A stretch of 64,000 nt of DNA from Kineosporiaceae bacterium SCSIO 59966 (GTDB lineage: Bacteria; Actinomycetota; Actinomycetes; Actinomycetales; SCSIO-59966), in contig CP052876.1 of the NCBI GenBank assembly GCA_020881835.1, forward strand, positions 2,790,001-2,854,000. The letters are read 5' to 3'. This document shows positions 33,668 through 45,456 of the stretch, piece after piece. The position numbers were made by a program, and so were the translations under genes. The notes under the pieces are model-generated. The model was not told the DNA's origin. It searched no databases and saw only the letters and a list, made by a program, of their open reading frames with translations. The stretch's first letter is position 1; each line of letters starts with the position of its first letter.

Positions 33668-34705
33668 ATGAGGGCCGTGCGCGCCACCGAGATCCACGCC
33701 CCGTTCGACGTCCGGCTGGTCGAGGTGCCGGACCCCGTGGTCGAGCAGCCCACCGACGCCGTCGTCCGAATCACCGCGACCTGCGTGTGCGGCTCGGACC
33801 TGTGGTCCTACCGCGGGGAGAACCGGGTCACCGCACCGCGCCGGATCGGCCACGAGATGGTCGGCGTCGTCGAGGAGGTCGGCGACGCCGTCCGCACCGT
33901 CCGCCCCGGCGACTTCGTCATCGCGCCGTTCGCGATCAGCTGTGGCGTGTGCGACCACTGCCGCAACGGCGTCCAGACCTCGTGCCGCGAGGACCTGGCG
34001 TGGGGCAGGGACACCGACGCCTGCCAGGGCGAGCGGGCCCGGGTGCCGCTCGCCGACGGCACCCTGGTGGCCACCCCCGAGGTCCCGGACGACGCGCTCG
34101 TGCCCTCGCTGCTGACCCTCTCCGACGTCATGGGCACCGGGTGGCACGCGGCCCTGGCGGCGGGGGTCCGGGAGGGCGGCACGGTCGCCGTCGTCGGGGA
34201 CGGGGCGGTCGGCCTGTGCGGCGTGCTCGCGGCCTCCCGGATGGGTGCCGAGCGGATCATCGCGATGAGCCGGCACGCGCCCCGCCAGGAGCTGGCCCGC
34301 GCGTTCGGCGCGACCGACGTCGTCGAGTCCCGCGGCGCCGAGGGGGCTGCGGAGGTGCTCGACCTCACCGGTGGCACCGGCGCCGACTCGGTGCTGGAGT
34401 GCGTCGGCACCGGCCCGGCGATGGAGCAGGCGTTCGCGGCGGTGCGCCCCGGTGGCACGGTGGGGTTCGTCGGCGTCCCGCACGGCGTCGAGGTGCCGGT
34501 CCGGGACATGTTCAGTCGCAACGTCGCGCTGCGTGGCGGGGTGGCCCCGGTCCGGGCCTACCTGCCCCGGCTGCTGGACGACGTGTGGTCCGGCGCGATC
34601 GACCCGGGGCGCGTGTTCGACCTCGAGCTGCCGCTCGACGACGTCGCCGAGGCCTACCGAGCCATGCACGAGCGTCGTGCCGTCAAGGTCCTCCTCCACC
34701 CGTGA
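33668..34705 (+). CDS. Zinc-dependent medium-chain alcohol dehydrogenase
   Basis: 345 residues. Catalytic zinc site: CVCGSDLWSYRG and RIGHEMVGVVEEVG. Structural zinc: CGVCDHCRNGVQTSC. NAD(P) site: VAVVGDGAVGLCGVLAASRMGAERII. The substrate is not evident. ATG 33668 follows a GGCAGG-like site. The TGA stop (34703-34705) is supplied by the first of three tandem 22-bp repeats, so the C-terminus ...VKVLLHP ends inside the repeat. Confidence 0.9.
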   Translation: MRAVRATEIHAPFDVRLVEVPDPVVEQPTDAVVRITATCVCGSDLWSYRGENRVTAPRRIGHEMVGVVEEVGDAVRTVRPGDFVIAPFAISCGVCDHCRNGVQTSCREDLAWGRDTDACQGERARVPLADGTLVATPEVPDDALVPSLLTLSDVMGTGWHAALAAGVREGGTVAVVGDGAVGLCGVLAASRMGAERIIAMSRHAPRQELARAFGATDVVESRGAEGAAEVLDLTGGTGADSVLECVGTGPAMEQAFAAVRPGGTVGFVGVPHGVEVPVRDMFSRNVALRGGVAPVRAYLPRLLDDVWSGAIDPGRVFDLELPLDDVAEAYRAMHERRAVKVLLHP

Positions 34706-34789
34706 TCATGCAATCCCGCCACCCCCGCCCCCCCGTGATCATGCAATCCCGCCACCCCCGCCCCCCCGTGATCATGCAGTCCCGCCACC
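34702..34789 (+). repeat. Three tandem copies of the 22-bp repeat, 33-bp period
   Basis: Copies at 34702-34723, 34735-34756 and 34768-34789, separated by 11 bases of C-rich sequence (CCCGCCCCCCC). The third has one A-to-G change. The first contains the alcohol dehydrogenase stop codon. The array fills the gap to the converging gdhA. Confidence 0.95.
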
Positions 34790-34814
34790 TCTGGCGGGCG
34801 GTGTCAAAGGTGGG

Positions 34815-36197
<1,383 letters not shown>

Positions 36198-38477
36198 TCA
36201 GTCCCCGAAGGCGACCCGCAGCGTCGACTGCCACGCCGCGCGCAGCTCCTCCAGCGGCACCTCGAACTGCCCCTGCACCTCGAGGACCCCGGAGTCGTCG
36301 GTGACCCCGATCCGCGCGTGCGGGAAGCGGCGGGCGCTGCACATGTCGGTGAACCGCACCTCTTCGCTGCGCGGCACCGCGACCAGCACGCGGGCCGCGG
36401 ACTCCGCGAACAGCGCGACGAACGGGTCGACGCCGTCGCGCTCGCACACCTCGTCCAGCCAGACCCGGGCGCCGACGCCGAACCGCAGCGACGCCTCCAC
36501 GAGCGCCTGCCCCAGCCCGCCGTCGGACAGGTCGTGCGCGGCGTCCAGCAGGCCGTCCCGCGAGGCGTTGACGAGGATCTCCCCGAGCCGCCGCTCGGCG
36601 TCCAGGTCGACCACTGGTGGCCGGCCCCCGAGGTGCCCGTGCTCCACCCACGCCCACTCCGAGCCGGACAGCTCCTCCCGGGTGGTCCCCAGCAGGTACA
36701 GGGCCAGCCCCTCGGCGCCCCAGCCGGACGGCGTCCGCCGGGTGACGTCGTCCATCACGCCGAGGACGCCGACCACCGGGGTGGGGTGGATCGGGGTGTC
36801 GCCGGTCTGGTTGTAGAAGGAGACGTTGCCGCCGGTGACCGGGACGCCGAGGACGCGGCAGCCGTCGGCCAGGCCACGCACGGCCTCGTCGAACTGCCAC
36901 ATCACGCCCGGGTCCTCCGGTGAACCGAAGTTCAGGCAGTCGGTGACGGCGATCGGGGTGGCACCGGCGGTGGCGACGTTGCGGTAGGCCTCGGCGAGCG
37001 CCGCCTGCGCGCCCGCGTACGGGTCGAGCCGGACGTAGCGGCCGTTGCAGTCGGTGGCCAGGGCGACCCCGCGGCCGGTCTCCTCGTCCACCCGGACGAC
37101 GCCGGCGTCGTCCGGCATGGCCAGGGCGGTGTTGCCGAGCACGTACCGGTCGTACTGGTCGGTGACCCAGGACCGGTCGGCCAGGTTGGCGGAGCCGGCG
37201 AGGCGCAGCAGCGTCGCGCGCAGCTCCTCGCCGGTGGTGGGGCGGGGCAGGGACTCGGCCCGGTCGGCCTGCAGGACGTCGAGCTCGGCGGGGCGGGCGA
37301 ACGGCCGGTTGTAGACCGGGCCCTCGTGGGCGACGCTGCGCGGCGGGGCGTCGACGACGACGTCCCCGTGCCAGGTGACGACGAGCCGGTCGTCGTCGGT
37401 GACCTCGCCGATGACGGTCGCCTCGACGTCCCACTTGCGGGTGATCTCCAGGAAGCGCTCGGCGTCCTGCGGCCGGACGACGGCCATCATCCGCTCCTGG
37501 GACTCGGACATGAGGATCTCCTCGGGCGCCAGCGAGGGGTCCCGCAGCGGCACAGCATCGAGGCGGACCCGCATGCCGGTCCCGCCGTTGCTGGCCATCT
37601 CGCTCGTCGCGCAGGAGAGCCCGGCGCCGCCGAGGTCCTGGATGCCGACGACGACGCCGGCCTGGTACAGCTCGAGGCAGCACTCGATGAGCACCTTCTC
37701 GGCGAAGGGGTCCCCGACCTGGACGCTCGGCCGCTTGCTCGGTCCGCTCTGCTCGAAGGTCTCCGAGGCGAGCACCGAGACGCCGCCGATGCCGTCGCCG
37801 CCGGTGCGGGCGCCGAACAGGACGACGAGGTTGCCGGCGCCGGTGGCGGCCGAGACGTGCAGGTCCTCGTGGCGCAGGGCGCCGACGCACAGTGCGTTGA
37901 CGAGCGGGTTGCCCTGGTAGACGGGGTCGAAGACCACCTCCCCGCCGATGTTCGGCAGGCCGAGGCAGTTGCCGTAGCCGCCGACGCCGGCGACGACGCC
38001 GTGGACGACGCGGGCCGTGTCCGGGTGGTCGATCGCGCCGAACCGCAGCTGGTCCATCACGGCGACCGGGCGGGCTCCCATCGCCAGGATGTCGCGGACG
38101 ATCCCGCCGACCCCGGTGGCCGCGCCCTGGTACGGCTCGACGAACGAGGGGTGGTTGTGGCTCTCGACCTTGAACGTGACCGCCCAGCCGTCCCCGATGT
38201 CGACGACGCCTGCGTTCTCCCCGATGCCGACGAGCAGCCTGGCGCGCATCTCGTCGGTGGTCTTCTCGCCGAACTGGCGCAGGTGCACCTTGGAGGACTT
38301 GTAGGAGCAGTGCTCGCTCCACATCACCGAGTACATCGCCAGCTCGGCGGACGTCGGTCGGCGGCCGAGAATCTCCCGGATCCGGCCGTACTCGTCCTCG
38401 GTGAGGCCCAGCTCGGTGAACGGCTGCTCGACGTCCGGGGTGGTGGCGGCGACGGCCACCGTGTCGACCCTGCTCAC
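36198..38477 (-). CDS. purL: Phosphoribosylformylglycinamidine synthase, large subunit
   Basis: 759 residues, the small (Bacillus-type) PurL that needs PurQ and PurS. Motifs: [80 protein letters not shown] and [19 protein letters not shown]. It overlaps purQ by 4 bases (GTG start within the purQ stop), completing a purS-purQ-purL operon. Confidence 0.97.
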   Translation of the reverse strand: MSRVDTVAVAATTPDVEQPFTELGLTEDEYGRIREILGRRPTSAELAMYSVMWSEHCSYKSSKVHLRQFGEKTTDEMRARLLVGIGENAGVVDIGDGWAVTFKVESHNHPSFVEPYQGAATGVGGIVRDILAMGARPVAVMDQLRFGAIDHPDTARVVHGVVAGVGGYGNCLGLPNIGGEVVFDPVYQGNPLVNALCVGALRHEDLHVSAATGAGNLVVLFGARTGGDGIGGVSVLASETFEQSGPSKRPSVQVGDPFAEKVLIECCLELYQAGVVVGIQDLGGAGLSCATSEMASNGGTGMRVRLDAVPLRDPSLAPEEILMSESQERMMAVVRPQDAERFLEITRKWDVEATVIGEVTDDDRLVVTWHGDVVVDAPPRSVAHEGPVYNRPFARPAELDVLQADRAESLPRPTTGEELRATLLRLAGSANLADRSWVTDQYDRYVLGNTALAMPDDAGVVRVDEETGRGVALATDCNGRYVRLDPYAGAQAALAEAYRNVATAGATPIAVTDCLNFGSPEDPGVMWQFDEAVRGLADGCRVLGVPVTGGNVSFYNQTGDTPIHPTPVVGVLGVMDDVTRRTPSGWGAEGLALYLLGTTREELSGSEWAWVEHGHLGGRPPVVDLDAERRLGEILVNASRDGLLDAAHDLSDGGLGQALVEASLRFGVGARVWLDEVCERDGVDPFVALFAESAARVLVAVPRSEEVRFTDMCSARRFPHARIGVTDDSGVLEVQGQFEVPLEELRAAWQSTLRVAFGD

Positions 38478-39157
38478 GCGGACACCGCCTGCTCGAGCGC
38501 GGCGCCGACGAGGGAGGTGAAGAACCGCAGGCCGGCGGCGCCCGGGCCGAAGACGTCGTCGATGGCGTGCTCGGGGTGCGGCATGAGGCCGACGACGTTG
38601 CCGCGGGCGTTGCTGACGCCGGCGATGTCACGGTAGGAGCCGTTGGGGTTGCTGCCGACGTAGCGGACGACGACCCGCCCCTCGTCCTCGAGCTGGTCGA
38701 GGGTCCGTTCGTCGGCGACGTAGCCGCCCTCACCGTTCTTCAGCGGGACGACGATCTCCTCCCCGGCGGTGAACCCGGTGGTCCACGGGGTGTCCACCCG
38801 CTCCACGCGCAGCCGCTGGTCGGTGCAGACGAACAACCGGGAGTCGTTGCGGATCAACGCCCCTGGCAGCAGGTGCGCCTCGCACAGCACCTGGAACCCG
38901 TTGCAGATGCCCAGCACCGGCAGCCCGCCCTCGGCGGCGCGCACCAGCGGCTCCATCACCGGAGCGAACCGCGCAATGGCCCCGCAGCGCAGGTAGTCGC
39001 CGTAGGAGAACCCGCCCGGTAGGACGACGGCGTCGACGCCTCGCAGGTCGTCGTCCCCGTGCCACAGCGGCACCGGGTCGGCGCCGGCCGCGCGGACGGC
39101 GCGGGCGGCGTCCCGGTCGTCCAGGGATCCGGGGAAGGTGACGACGCCGACCCGCAT
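38474..39157 (-). CDS. purQ: Phosphoribosylformylglycinamidine synthase, glutaminase subunit
   Basis: 227 residues, class I glutamine amidotransferase: [39 protein letters not shown], the nucleophile Cys in [13 protein letters not shown], and the His/Glu pair in [10 protein letters not shown]. It supplies ammonia to PurL. Its ATG overlaps the purS stop (TGATG) and its stop overlaps the purL start. Confidence 0.97.
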   Translation of the reverse strand: MRVGVVTFPGSLDDRDAARAVRAAGADPVPLWHGDDDLRGVDAVVLPGGFSYGDYLRCGAIARFAPVMEPLVRAAEGGLPVLGICNGFQVLCEAHLLPGALIRNDSRLFVCTDQRLRVERVDTPWTTGFTAGEEIVVPLKNGEGGYVADERTLDQLEDEGRVVVRYVGSNPNGSYRDIAGVSNARGNVVGLMPHPEHAIDDVFGPGAAGLRFFTSLVGAALEQAVSA

Positions 39158-39420
39158 CAGCGGCCGGCCCGGACCTGCTCGGCCGCCACCCGGACGACGT
39201 CCTCGATGACGGGGTTGCTCAGCAGGGTGGCCGCGGCGTCCCGCGCCGCGGCCAGGTGCTCGTCGGTGACCTCGCCGTCCACCTCGAGCTCGAACCGCTT
39301 GCCCTGGCGGACGCCGGTGAACTGGCCGTACCCCAACCGGGCCAGCGCGGCGGCCACCGCCTTGCCCTGCGGGTCGAGGATCTCTGGCTTCGGCATGACG
39401 TCGACGACGACACGTCCCAT
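39157..39420 (-). CDS. purS: Phosphoribosylformylglycinamidine synthase, PurS subunit
   Basis: 87 residues: [38 protein letters not shown] and [10 protein letters not shown]. This is the small bridging subunit of the PurLQS complex. First gene of the purS-purQ-purL operon. Confidence 0.96.
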   Translation of the reverse strand: MGRVVVDVMPKPEILDPQGKAVAAALARLGYGQFTGVRQGKRFELEVDGEVTDEHLAAARDAAATLLSNPVIEDVVRVAAEQVRAGR

Positions 39421-39491
39421 GGTGAGGCGCTCCGGGGAGGAGGAGGGGCGGGGCGTTGCTCAGGCTACCGGGCGGGGGGCAGGGTGGTCCC

Positions 39492-40154
39492 ATGCGCGTC
39501 ACGCACATCGGCCACGCCTGCCTGCTCGTCGAGTCCGCCGGGGCCCGGGTGCTCATCGACCCGGGCACCTTCGCCACCGGCTGGGAGACGCTCACCGCAC
39601 TGGACGCCGTCCTGATCACCCACGCCCACCCGGACCACGTCGACGAGGAGAAGCTCCCGCAGCTGCTCGAGGCGAACGGGGAGGCGCGACTGCTCACCGA
39701 GCCGGCCCTGGCGGCCGAGATGGCCAAGGTCGGCATCGCCGCCGAGCCGCTGCACCCCGGTGACGAGGTACGGGTCGGCGAGCTGACGGTCGCCGGCCGC
39801 GGCGGCCGGCACGCCGAGATCCACCCGGAGATCCCGCGGATCGGCAACGTCGGGCTGCTGCTGTCCGCCGACGGGGAGCCGACGCTGTTCCACCCCGGCG
39901 ACGCCTACGAGGACGTCCCGGACGGCGTCGACGTGCTCGCCGTCCCGCTCAACGCCCCGTGGTGCGCGTTCAAGGAGACCGCGGCATTCGCCCGCGCAGT
40001 GGGAGCGCCGACGCTCGTGCCGGTCCACGACGGGCTGCTCAACGAGACCGGCCGCGGCCTGTACCTGCGCCAGCTCGCCGCCTACGGCGGGGGTGAGGTC
40101 CGCGACCTGCGCGGTCAGGGCGCCGTCCGGCTCAGCGCCAGCGGTGACCGGTGA
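39492..40154 (+). CDS. Metallo-beta-lactamase-fold hydrolase
   Basis: 220 residues of the UlaG/YtnP-like group: [25 protein letters not shown], the zinc site [15 protein letters not shown], and [25 protein letters not shown]. The substrate is unknown. It is divergent from purS. Its end overlaps the converging purC end by 23 bases. Confidence 0.88.
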   Translation: MRVTHIGHACLLVESAGARVLIDPGTFATGWETLTALDAVLITHAHPDHVDEEKLPQLLEANGEARLLTEPALAAEMAKVGIAAEPLHPGDEVRVGELTVAGRGGRHAEIHPEIPRIGNVGLLLSADGEPTLFHPGDAYEDVPDGVDVLAVPLNAPWCAFKETAAFARAVGAPTLVPVHDGLLNETGRGLYLRQLAAYGGGEVRDLRGQGAVRLSASGDR

Positions 40155-41013
40155 TCCGCTCGTAGGCCTCGACGTAGCGGGCGCGGGTCCGCTCGACGAC
40201 GTCATTCGGCAGGGGCGGGGGCGGGACGTCGGACGCCCGGTCCCAGCCGGAGGCTGGGCTGGTCAGCCAGTCCCGCACGTACTGCTTGTCGAAGCTGGGC
40301 TGGGCGCGACCCGGCTGCCACTGGTCGGCCGGCCAGAACCGGCTGGAGTCCGGGGTCAGCACCTCGTCGCCGAGGGTGAGGACGCCGTCGGGGTCGAAAC
40401 CGAACTCCAGCTTGGTGTCCGCGACGATGACGCCCCGGTCGCGAGCGAGCGCCTCGGCGGTGGCGTAGACGTCCAGCGTGAGGCGGCGGAGCTGCTCGGC
40501 CAGCTCAGCGCCGACCTGGGAGGCCACGACGGCGAAGGTGACGTTCTCGTCGTGCTCGCCGAGCGCGGCCTTCGTCGCCGGGGTGAAGATCGGCGCCTCC
40601 AGCCGGCTGCCGTCGTCCAGACCTGGCGGCAGCTCGACGCCGCAGACGGCCCCGGTGGCCCGGTAGTCCGCGAGCCCGGAGCCGGTGAGGTACCCGCGGG
40701 CGACGCACTCGACCGGCACCATCTCGAGCCGCCTGCAGACCATGGCGCGGCCGGCGACCGCGGCCGGGACGTCGGTGCTGAGCAGGTGGTTTGGCACGTC
40801 GAGGCGCTCGAGCCACCACAGCGTCAGCGCGGTGAGGACGGCGCCCTTGTCCGGGATGGGAGTGGCGAGCACGTGGTCGTAGGCGCTGATCCGGTCGCTG
40901 GCGACGACGAGGACGCGGGAGTCGTCGCTCTCGTCGACGTAGAGCTCACGGACCTTGCCGGAGTAGACGTGCCGCCAGCCGGGGAGGGCGGGTGCTGCGG
41001 TGGCGGGCGTCAC
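40132..41013 (-). CDS. purC: SAICAR synthetase
   Basis: 293 residues: [85 protein letters not shown] and [14 protein letters not shown]. All PurC blocks are present. It makes the succinocarboxamide intermediate of purine synthesis. Start GTG 41013 is chosen ([19 protein letters not shown]); the frame runs open to 41049. A repeat cluster lies upstream. Confidence 0.95.
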   Translation of the reverse strand: MTPATAAPALPGWRHVYSGKVRELYVDESDDSRVLVVASDRISAYDHVLATPIPDKGAVLTALTLWWLERLDVPNHLLSTDVPAAVAGRAMVCRRLEMVPVECVARGYLTGSGLADYRATGAVCGVELPPGLDDGSRLEAPIFTPATKAALGEHDENVTFAVVASQVGAELAEQLRRLTLDVYATAEALARDRGVIVADTKLEFGFDPDGVLTLGDEVLTPDSSRFWPADQWQPGRAQPSFDKQYVRDWLTSPASGWDRASDVPPPPLPNDVVERTRARYVEAYERITGHRWR

Positions 41014-41060
41014 GCGGCCGATCGTCGCACGCCGTTCACGACCAGCCACACCCCCTCTTG

Positions 41061-41119
41061 GTGATCATGCAATCCCGCCACCCTGCACGCCCAATCCGTG
41101 ATCATGCAATCCCGCCACC
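41061..41119 (+). repeat. Two 22-bp repeat copies upstream of purC
   Basis: Perfect copies at 41061-41082 and 41098-41119 (37-bp period) in the region between the divergent purC and HNH genes. The second is followed after 10 bases by the 59-bp hairpin element. Confidence 0.95.
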
Positions 41120-41129
41120 CATCGCCTCG

Positions 41130-41188
41130 CAGAATGCTGGGTTGGTGGCGCGACACGCCGGTCGAGCCGTGCTGAGCGCAGCATTCTG
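41130..41188 (+). repeat. 59-bp hairpin element, copy A
   Basis: Bounded by perfect 10-base inverted repeats, CAGAATGCTG and CAGCATTCTG. The interior GGTTGGTGGCGCGACACGCC... matches copies B and C with several substitutions. It lies directly downstream of a 22-bp repeat in the same orientation. Confidence 0.92.
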
Positions 41189-41323
41189 TGGTGGAGGCGC
41201 CTAACACGCCGTAGGAGCTGCGTCGGCTCCGGCTCCCAGTGGCGGACGCCTCAGCGCTGTTGGCTGCCACCGCAAGTGACTGCCACCGCAAGCCTGTGGA
41301 CGACGAGAGCGGACTGTCGGCGG

Positions 41324-41339
41324 TCGAATGTATGTTCGA
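41324..41339 (+). promoter_or_regulatory. Probable LexA (SOS) box
   Basis: TCGAATGTATGTTCGA matches the actinobacterial LexA consensus TCGAAC-N4-GTTCGA at 11 of 12 defined positions. It ends three bases before ATG 41343 of the HNH gene, so LexA would block its transcription until DNA damage. SOS boxes before 13E12 genes are known in mycobacteria. Confidence 0.75.
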
Positions 41340-41342
41340 GTC

Positions 41343-42676
41343 ATGGTCGAGGGAACGGCCCCGCATCCCGGCGAGGTGGTCGCCGAGGTGCAGCGCGCCG
41401 TGACCGAGGCGGCCGCGGCGCAGTGGTGGCGCTGCTCGGACGCGCAGGTGCGTGACGCGGTGGTGACGCTGGAGGCGGTCGCCTCCACGTTGGAAGCAGC
41501 GCGGCTGCGGTTACTGGCAGAGGCCGACCGGCGGGACGTGGGAGCGCCGTCCGGGGCGGCCAGCACGGCGGAGTGGTTCGCCCACGCGACCAACACCCGA
41601 CCGGAGAAGGCCGGTGCCCGGGTAGCGCTGGCCGCCGCGCTGGACGGGCCGCTGACCGTCACCGCAGGCCGGCTGGCGGCCGGAGCGATCACCCTGGACC
41701 ACGCCCAGGTGGTGCACCGCACGTCGACCGGCTGGCGCCGGGGGTGGACGACGTCACCCGGGCCGAGGCCGAGCAGTTCCTCCTGGAGCACGCCGAGACC
41801 CTGGACCCGCGGCGCCTGGCCCGCGTCGGGCACCGGCTGCGCGCCCGGCTGGACCCGGACGCCGACGACCAGATGGCCCGCGACGAGGACGCCCAGACCC
41901 GCACGAACGCGTTCGCGATGAGCCAGGACGACGACGGCACCTGGTGGCTCTCCGGCACGCTGGACCCAGTCGCCGGGCAGACCGTGCACGACGCGCTGAC
42001 CGCGCACGCCGCACCGCACCCGGCGGTCGAGGGCGTCCCGGACCAGCGCCCGGCCCGCCAGCGCCTGGCCGATGCACTGGTGCACATCTGCGAACGGGCT
42101 CTTGCCGGCCGGGACGGCGAGCCGGCCGCCCGGCCCCGCCCCCGGCTCGTGGTGTCCACCACGCTGCCGGCGCTGCTGCTCGGACCAGGCGTGCCCGGGG
42201 TGGACGGCGGAACGCTGTCCTGCGGGCACCCCGTCAGCCTGGAGACGGTGCGGATGCTGGCCTGCGACGGCGAGATCGTCCCAGTCCTGGTCGACGGCGC
42301 CGGCCAGCCACTGGACGTCGGCCAGACGGTGTACGCGTTCCCGCCCCGGATCCGCGCCGCGATCATCGAACGCGACCGCGGATGCACCTTCGGCGGCTGC
42401 ACCCGGCCTGCCTCCTGGTGCGACCTGCACCACCTGACCTCCTACCGCGGTGGCGGACCCACCAGCGAACGCAACGGCTGCTGCCTGTGCGGCTTCCACC
42501 ACCGCCTGGTGCACCGGCAGGGCTGGCGCGGCGAGCTCGTGGGAAACAGAGTCGTCTGGCACCCGCCCGACGGGCGATCACCCCACGTCCCACCACCTCC
42601 CTGGCAACCAGCCCTCGACCGCCTCGTCACTCGGTGGCTGGAACGCAACCCTCACCTGCGACCGTCGCTGACATGA
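41343..42676 (+). pseudogene. 13E12-repeat-family HNH endonuclease, frameshifted
   Basis: About 444 residues once repaired. The N-terminal DUF222 region (VTLEAVASTLEAARLRLLAEADRRD, TRPEKAGARVALAAAL) runs to ITLDHAQVVHRT (~41718). The frame then shifts and the expected VDRLAPGVDDVTRAEAEQFL is found in another frame, as if one base were lost near 41719-41721. The rest reads normally to the HNH domain: RDRGCTFGGC, WCDLHHLTSYRGGG, and NGCCLCGFHHRLVHRQGW. It may be a real mutation or a sequencing error. Relatives occur as repeated, mobile-like genes in mycobacteria. It has its own SOS box and a repeat cluster upstream. Confidence 0.85.
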
Positions 42677-42701
42677 GGAGAGCGGCCGTAGCCTCGGTTC
42701 C

Positions 42702-42977
42702 ATGTGCCGCAACATCACCGCCCTCCGAGGGCTGGACCCCCCTGCCACCCAGGAGGAGATCAGCGCTGCCGCGCTGCAGTACGTGCGCAAGGTCGGTGGC
42801 CTGTCGTCGGCCTCACCGCGAACACAGGACGCCGTCGACCGCGCCGTCCAGCGGATCGCCCAGGCGACCAGCGAGCTGCTCGCTGAGCTCCCGGAACGGC
42901 GCCAGCCTCCCGCGACCGAGCCGCCGCTCCGCCGCCTTGGCGCATCCGGCCCAACCGGTGGCCGCTCCCGCGGCTGA
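42702..42977 (+). CDS. DUF2277 domain protein
   Basis: 91 residues: MCRNITALRGLDPPATQEEISAAALQYVRKVGGLSS, then VDRAVQRIAQATSELLAELP. The MCRNIxxLxxxxPPAT opening is diagnostic of DUF2277, whose function is unknown. The tail after ~70 is Pro/Arg/Gly-rich. Confidence 0.9.
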   Translation: MCRNITALRGLDPPATQEEISAAALQYVRKVGGLSSASPRTQDAVDRAVQRIAQATSELLAELPERRQPPATEPPLRRLGASGPTGGRSRG

Positions 42978-43019
42978 CGTGCTGTGATCGACTCCTCGGG
43001 GAACCTCGAAGGAGCCGAC

Positions 43020-43190
43020 ATGGGCAACCGTCGCCACGCCGTCCTCGCTGTACTCGCCGCCGTGCTGGCGGCGGCCGCTCTCACGACGGGCCCGGCGGCG
43101 GCCCGTCCCGACGACGGGTCCAGGTTCGGCCGTGACATCAGCCGCCCGGCAAGCGGTAGACCGAGACGTGGGACGCCGAGTCCGCGGTGA
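43020..43190 (+). CDS. Short putative secreted peptide, possibly truncated
   Basis: 56 residues from ATG 43020, with AAGGAG at proper distance. A signal peptide (RRHAVLAVLAAVLAAAALTTGPAAA) is followed by only ~30 polar residues (RPDDGSRFGRDISRP...). The last ~50 bases overlap the end of the converging methyltransferase gene, so the mature part was probably cut short. No family recognised. Confidence 0.5.
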   Translation: MGNRRHAVLAVLAAVLAAAALTTGPAAARPDDGSRFGRDISRPASGRPRRGTPSPR

Positions 43191-43896
43191 ACTCGGTGGC
43201 CTGCCAGTCGGCGTGGCGTGACTCCAGCTCGAGGCCGGCCAGTTGCGCCATGAGGTCCATCTCGGCGGGCCAGACGTAGCGGTGAGGTCCTCGCGCGATC
43301 CGTGCCTGTCGACCCTCGCCGAAACGGATGTGGTGCGACACCAGCCGCTGGGCGACGACGTCGTAGGTGTCCAGGCCGAGGTAGCCGGGCTCGTGGTGCC
43401 AAACCACCGCCTCGCGCCCAGGGGGCAAGACCCGTAGGCCGGGCACCTCGAGCTCGACGACGAAGCGACCGCCCGGCACCAGATGCCGCCCCGCGTTGCG
43501 GAAGCACGCGACCTGCTGGGCCTGGGTCACGAGGTTGGAGATCGTGTTGTACACGAGGTAGACGAGGGTGAATGCCCCTGGTGCACGCGCGCTGGCCATG
43601 TCGCCGAGCACCACCGGAAGAGCCGCGTCGTCCACCTTCTCGCGCAAGCGGTCCACCATCGCCTGGGAGAGCTCGATGCCCGTCACCGGCACGCCGCGCT
43701 CGGCCAACGGGATTGCGACCCTTCCGGTGCCGATCGCCAGTTCCAGCGCGCGGCCCCCACCTGCGAGGCCGCTAAGGCGGTCGACAGTCGGTCCCAGGAC
43801 CTCGGGCGCGAACATCCCGCTGCCCGGGGTGTCGTAAGCCCGAGCAGCCTCGGCGTCCCAGATGTCCTCCTGGCGCTGGTAGTCCGTGATGTCCAT
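43138..43896 (-). CDS. SAM-dependent methyltransferase
   Basis: 252 residues, class I fold: ALELAIGTGRVAIPLAERGVPVTGIELS, VLGDMASARAPGAFTLVYLVYNTISNL, and HLVPGGRFVVELEVPGL. The C-terminal beta-rich half (VVWHHEPGYLGLDTYDVV) fits a small-molecule methyltransferase. Substrate unknown. ATG 43896 follows GGTGGAG; the frame is open to 43953. Confidence 0.87.
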   Translation of the reverse strand: MDITDYQRQEDIWDAEAARAYDTPGSGMFAPEVLGPTVDRLSGLAGGGRALELAIGTGRVAIPLAERGVPVTGIELSQAMVDRLREKVDDAALPVVLGDMASARAPGAFTLVYLVYNTISNLVTQAQQVACFRNAGRHLVPGGRFVVELEVPGLRVLPPGREAVVWHHEPGYLGLDTYDVVAQRLVSHHIRFGEGRQARIARGPHRYVWPAEMDLMAQLAGLELESRHADWQATEFTADSASHVSVYRLPGG

Positions 43897-43982
43897 GACT
43901 CCACCCTGACCGCCGGACGGAGTGGCCGTCCACCGGTTATCCGGGCTAAGCACCTACTGCGGGGGCTGGTTAGGGTCGGCGC

Positions 43983-45455
43983 GTGGCTGACGAGACGAAT
44001 GAGAGCCCCACCACCGACGCCCACCCAACGCCGTCCGACGACCTGGTGACGACGGCGCACACCGTCGACACGCCGTCCGGCACCCTCGCCTACACGGCGA
44101 CCGCCGGACGCATCGTCCTGCGCAAGGAGGTGCTCGAGGACGGAACCTTCAAGGGGCACCGCCCGACCGCGGAGGTGTTCCTCACCGCCTACACCCTGGA
44201 CGGCGCGGACCCGGCCGGGCGGCCGGTGGTGTTCGCCTTCAACGGCGGCCCGGGGTCGTCGTCCGTGTGGCTGCACCTCGGGCTCCTCGGACCCCGCCGC
44301 GTCCTCATGGGTGACGCCGGCGAGCTGCTGCCCCCGCCGTACCGGCTGACCCAGAACGCCGAGACCCTGCTCGCGGTTGCGGACCTCGTCTTCATCGACC
44401 CGGTGTCCACGGGCTACTCCCGGCCCGTGCAGGACGGCAGCCCGAAGGACTTCCACGGCTACACCGGCGACCTGGAGTCCGTCGGTGAGGTGATCCGGCT
44501 GTGGACGACGCGCAACGACCGGTGGCTGAGCCCGAAACTGCTTGCCGGGGAGTCCTACGGCACGCTGCGCGCTGCGGCGCTCGCCGAGCACCTGCAGAGC
44601 CGCTACGGCATGTACCTCAACGGGATCGCGCTCATCTCGGCCGTGCTCGACATGGGGACCATCCGGTTCACCGAGGGCAACGAGACGCCGTACCCGCTGT
44701 TCCTGCCGACGTACGCGGCGATCGCGCACTACCACGGCCTGCACGGCGACCGGCCGCTGCGCGACGTCCTGGAGGAGGCCGAGCACTACGCCGCCGGACG
44801 CTACCCGTGGGCGCTCGCGCAGGGCAGCCGGCTGGACGACAGGACCCGGGCCGAGCACGTCGCCCGGATCGCCCGCCTCAGCGGGTTGAGCGAGGAGTAC
44901 GTGGACCGCGCCGACCTGCGGATCGAGCACCTGCGCTTCTTCACGGAGCTGCTGCGCTCACGTCGGCTGACCGTCGGCCGGCTCGACGGCCGCTTCACCG
45001 GCTGGGACCCCGACAACGCCGGCGAGCGGATGGAGCACGACCCGTCCTACCTGGCCATCCACGGCCCGTACGCGGCGGCGTTCAACCACTACGTGCGCTC
45101 GACGCTGGAGTACCGCAACGACCTGCCCTACGAGATCCTCACCGACCGGGTGCAGCCGTGGTCCTACGAGGAGTTCCAGGGCCGGGGGGTGTCGGTCACC
45201 GGGAAGCTGGCCCAGGCGATGCGGGCCAACCGGCACCTCAAGGTGCACATCGCCTGCGGGTACCACGACGGCGCGACGCCCTACCACGCCGCCGAGTACG
45301 CGGTGGCGCACCTGCGGATCCCGGCCGAGCTGCGGGACAACGTCTCCTTCGCCTACTACGAGGCCGGGCACATGATGTACGTGCACGAGCCGAGCCGGGT
45401 GCAGCAGTCCGCCGACCTCGCCGCGTGGGTCCAGGAGGCCTGCGGCACCGCCTGA
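43983..45455 (+). CDS. Serine carboxypeptidase (peptidase S10 family)
   Basis: 490 residues. FNGGPGSSSVWLHLGLLGPRR is the oxyanion-hole block, the nucleophile Ser lies in KLLAGESYGTLRAAALAEHL, and the Asp and His of the triad are in IACGYHDGATPY and YEAGHMMYVHEPS. No signal peptide is visible, so it is probably cytoplasmic despite the family's secreted members. GTG 43983 start. Two 22-bp repeats follow the stop by one base and lie between it and the converging purD. Confidence 0.9.
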   Translation: MADETNESPTTDAHPTPSDDLVTTAHTVDTPSGTLAYTATAGRIVLRKEVLEDGTFKGHRPTAEVFLTAYTLDGADPAGRPVVFAFNGGPGSSSVWLHLGLLGPRRVLMGDAGELLPPPYRLTQNAETLLAVADLVFIDPVSTGYSRPVQDGSPKDFHGYTGDLESVGEVIRLWTTRNDRWLSPKLLAGESYGTLRAAALAEHLQSRYGMYLNGIALISAVLDMGTIRFTEGNETPYPLFLPTYAAIAHYHGLHGDRPLRDVLEEAEHYAAGRYPWALAQGSRLDDRTRAEHVARIARLSGLSEEYVDRADLRIEHLRFFTELLRSRRLTVGRLDGRFTGWDPDNAGERMEHDPSYLAIHGPYAAAFNHYVRSTLEYRNDLPYEILTDRVQPWSYEEFQGRGVSVTGKLAQAMRANRHLKVHIACGYHDGATPYHAAEYAVAHLRIPAELRDNVSFAYYEAGHMMYVHEPSRVQQSADLAAWVQEACGTA

Positions 45456-45456
45456 G

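Noticed and set aside
34702-34789. CRISPR array
   Set aside because: Units are 22 bp, spacers are 11 identical C-rich bases, and no cas gene is nearby; this is a simple tandem repeat.
34702-34795. Short peptide VIMQSRHP encoded by the repeat
   Set aside because: The frame is read only because the repeat lacks stops in it; there is no ribosome site and the copies lie in different frames and strands relative to genes.
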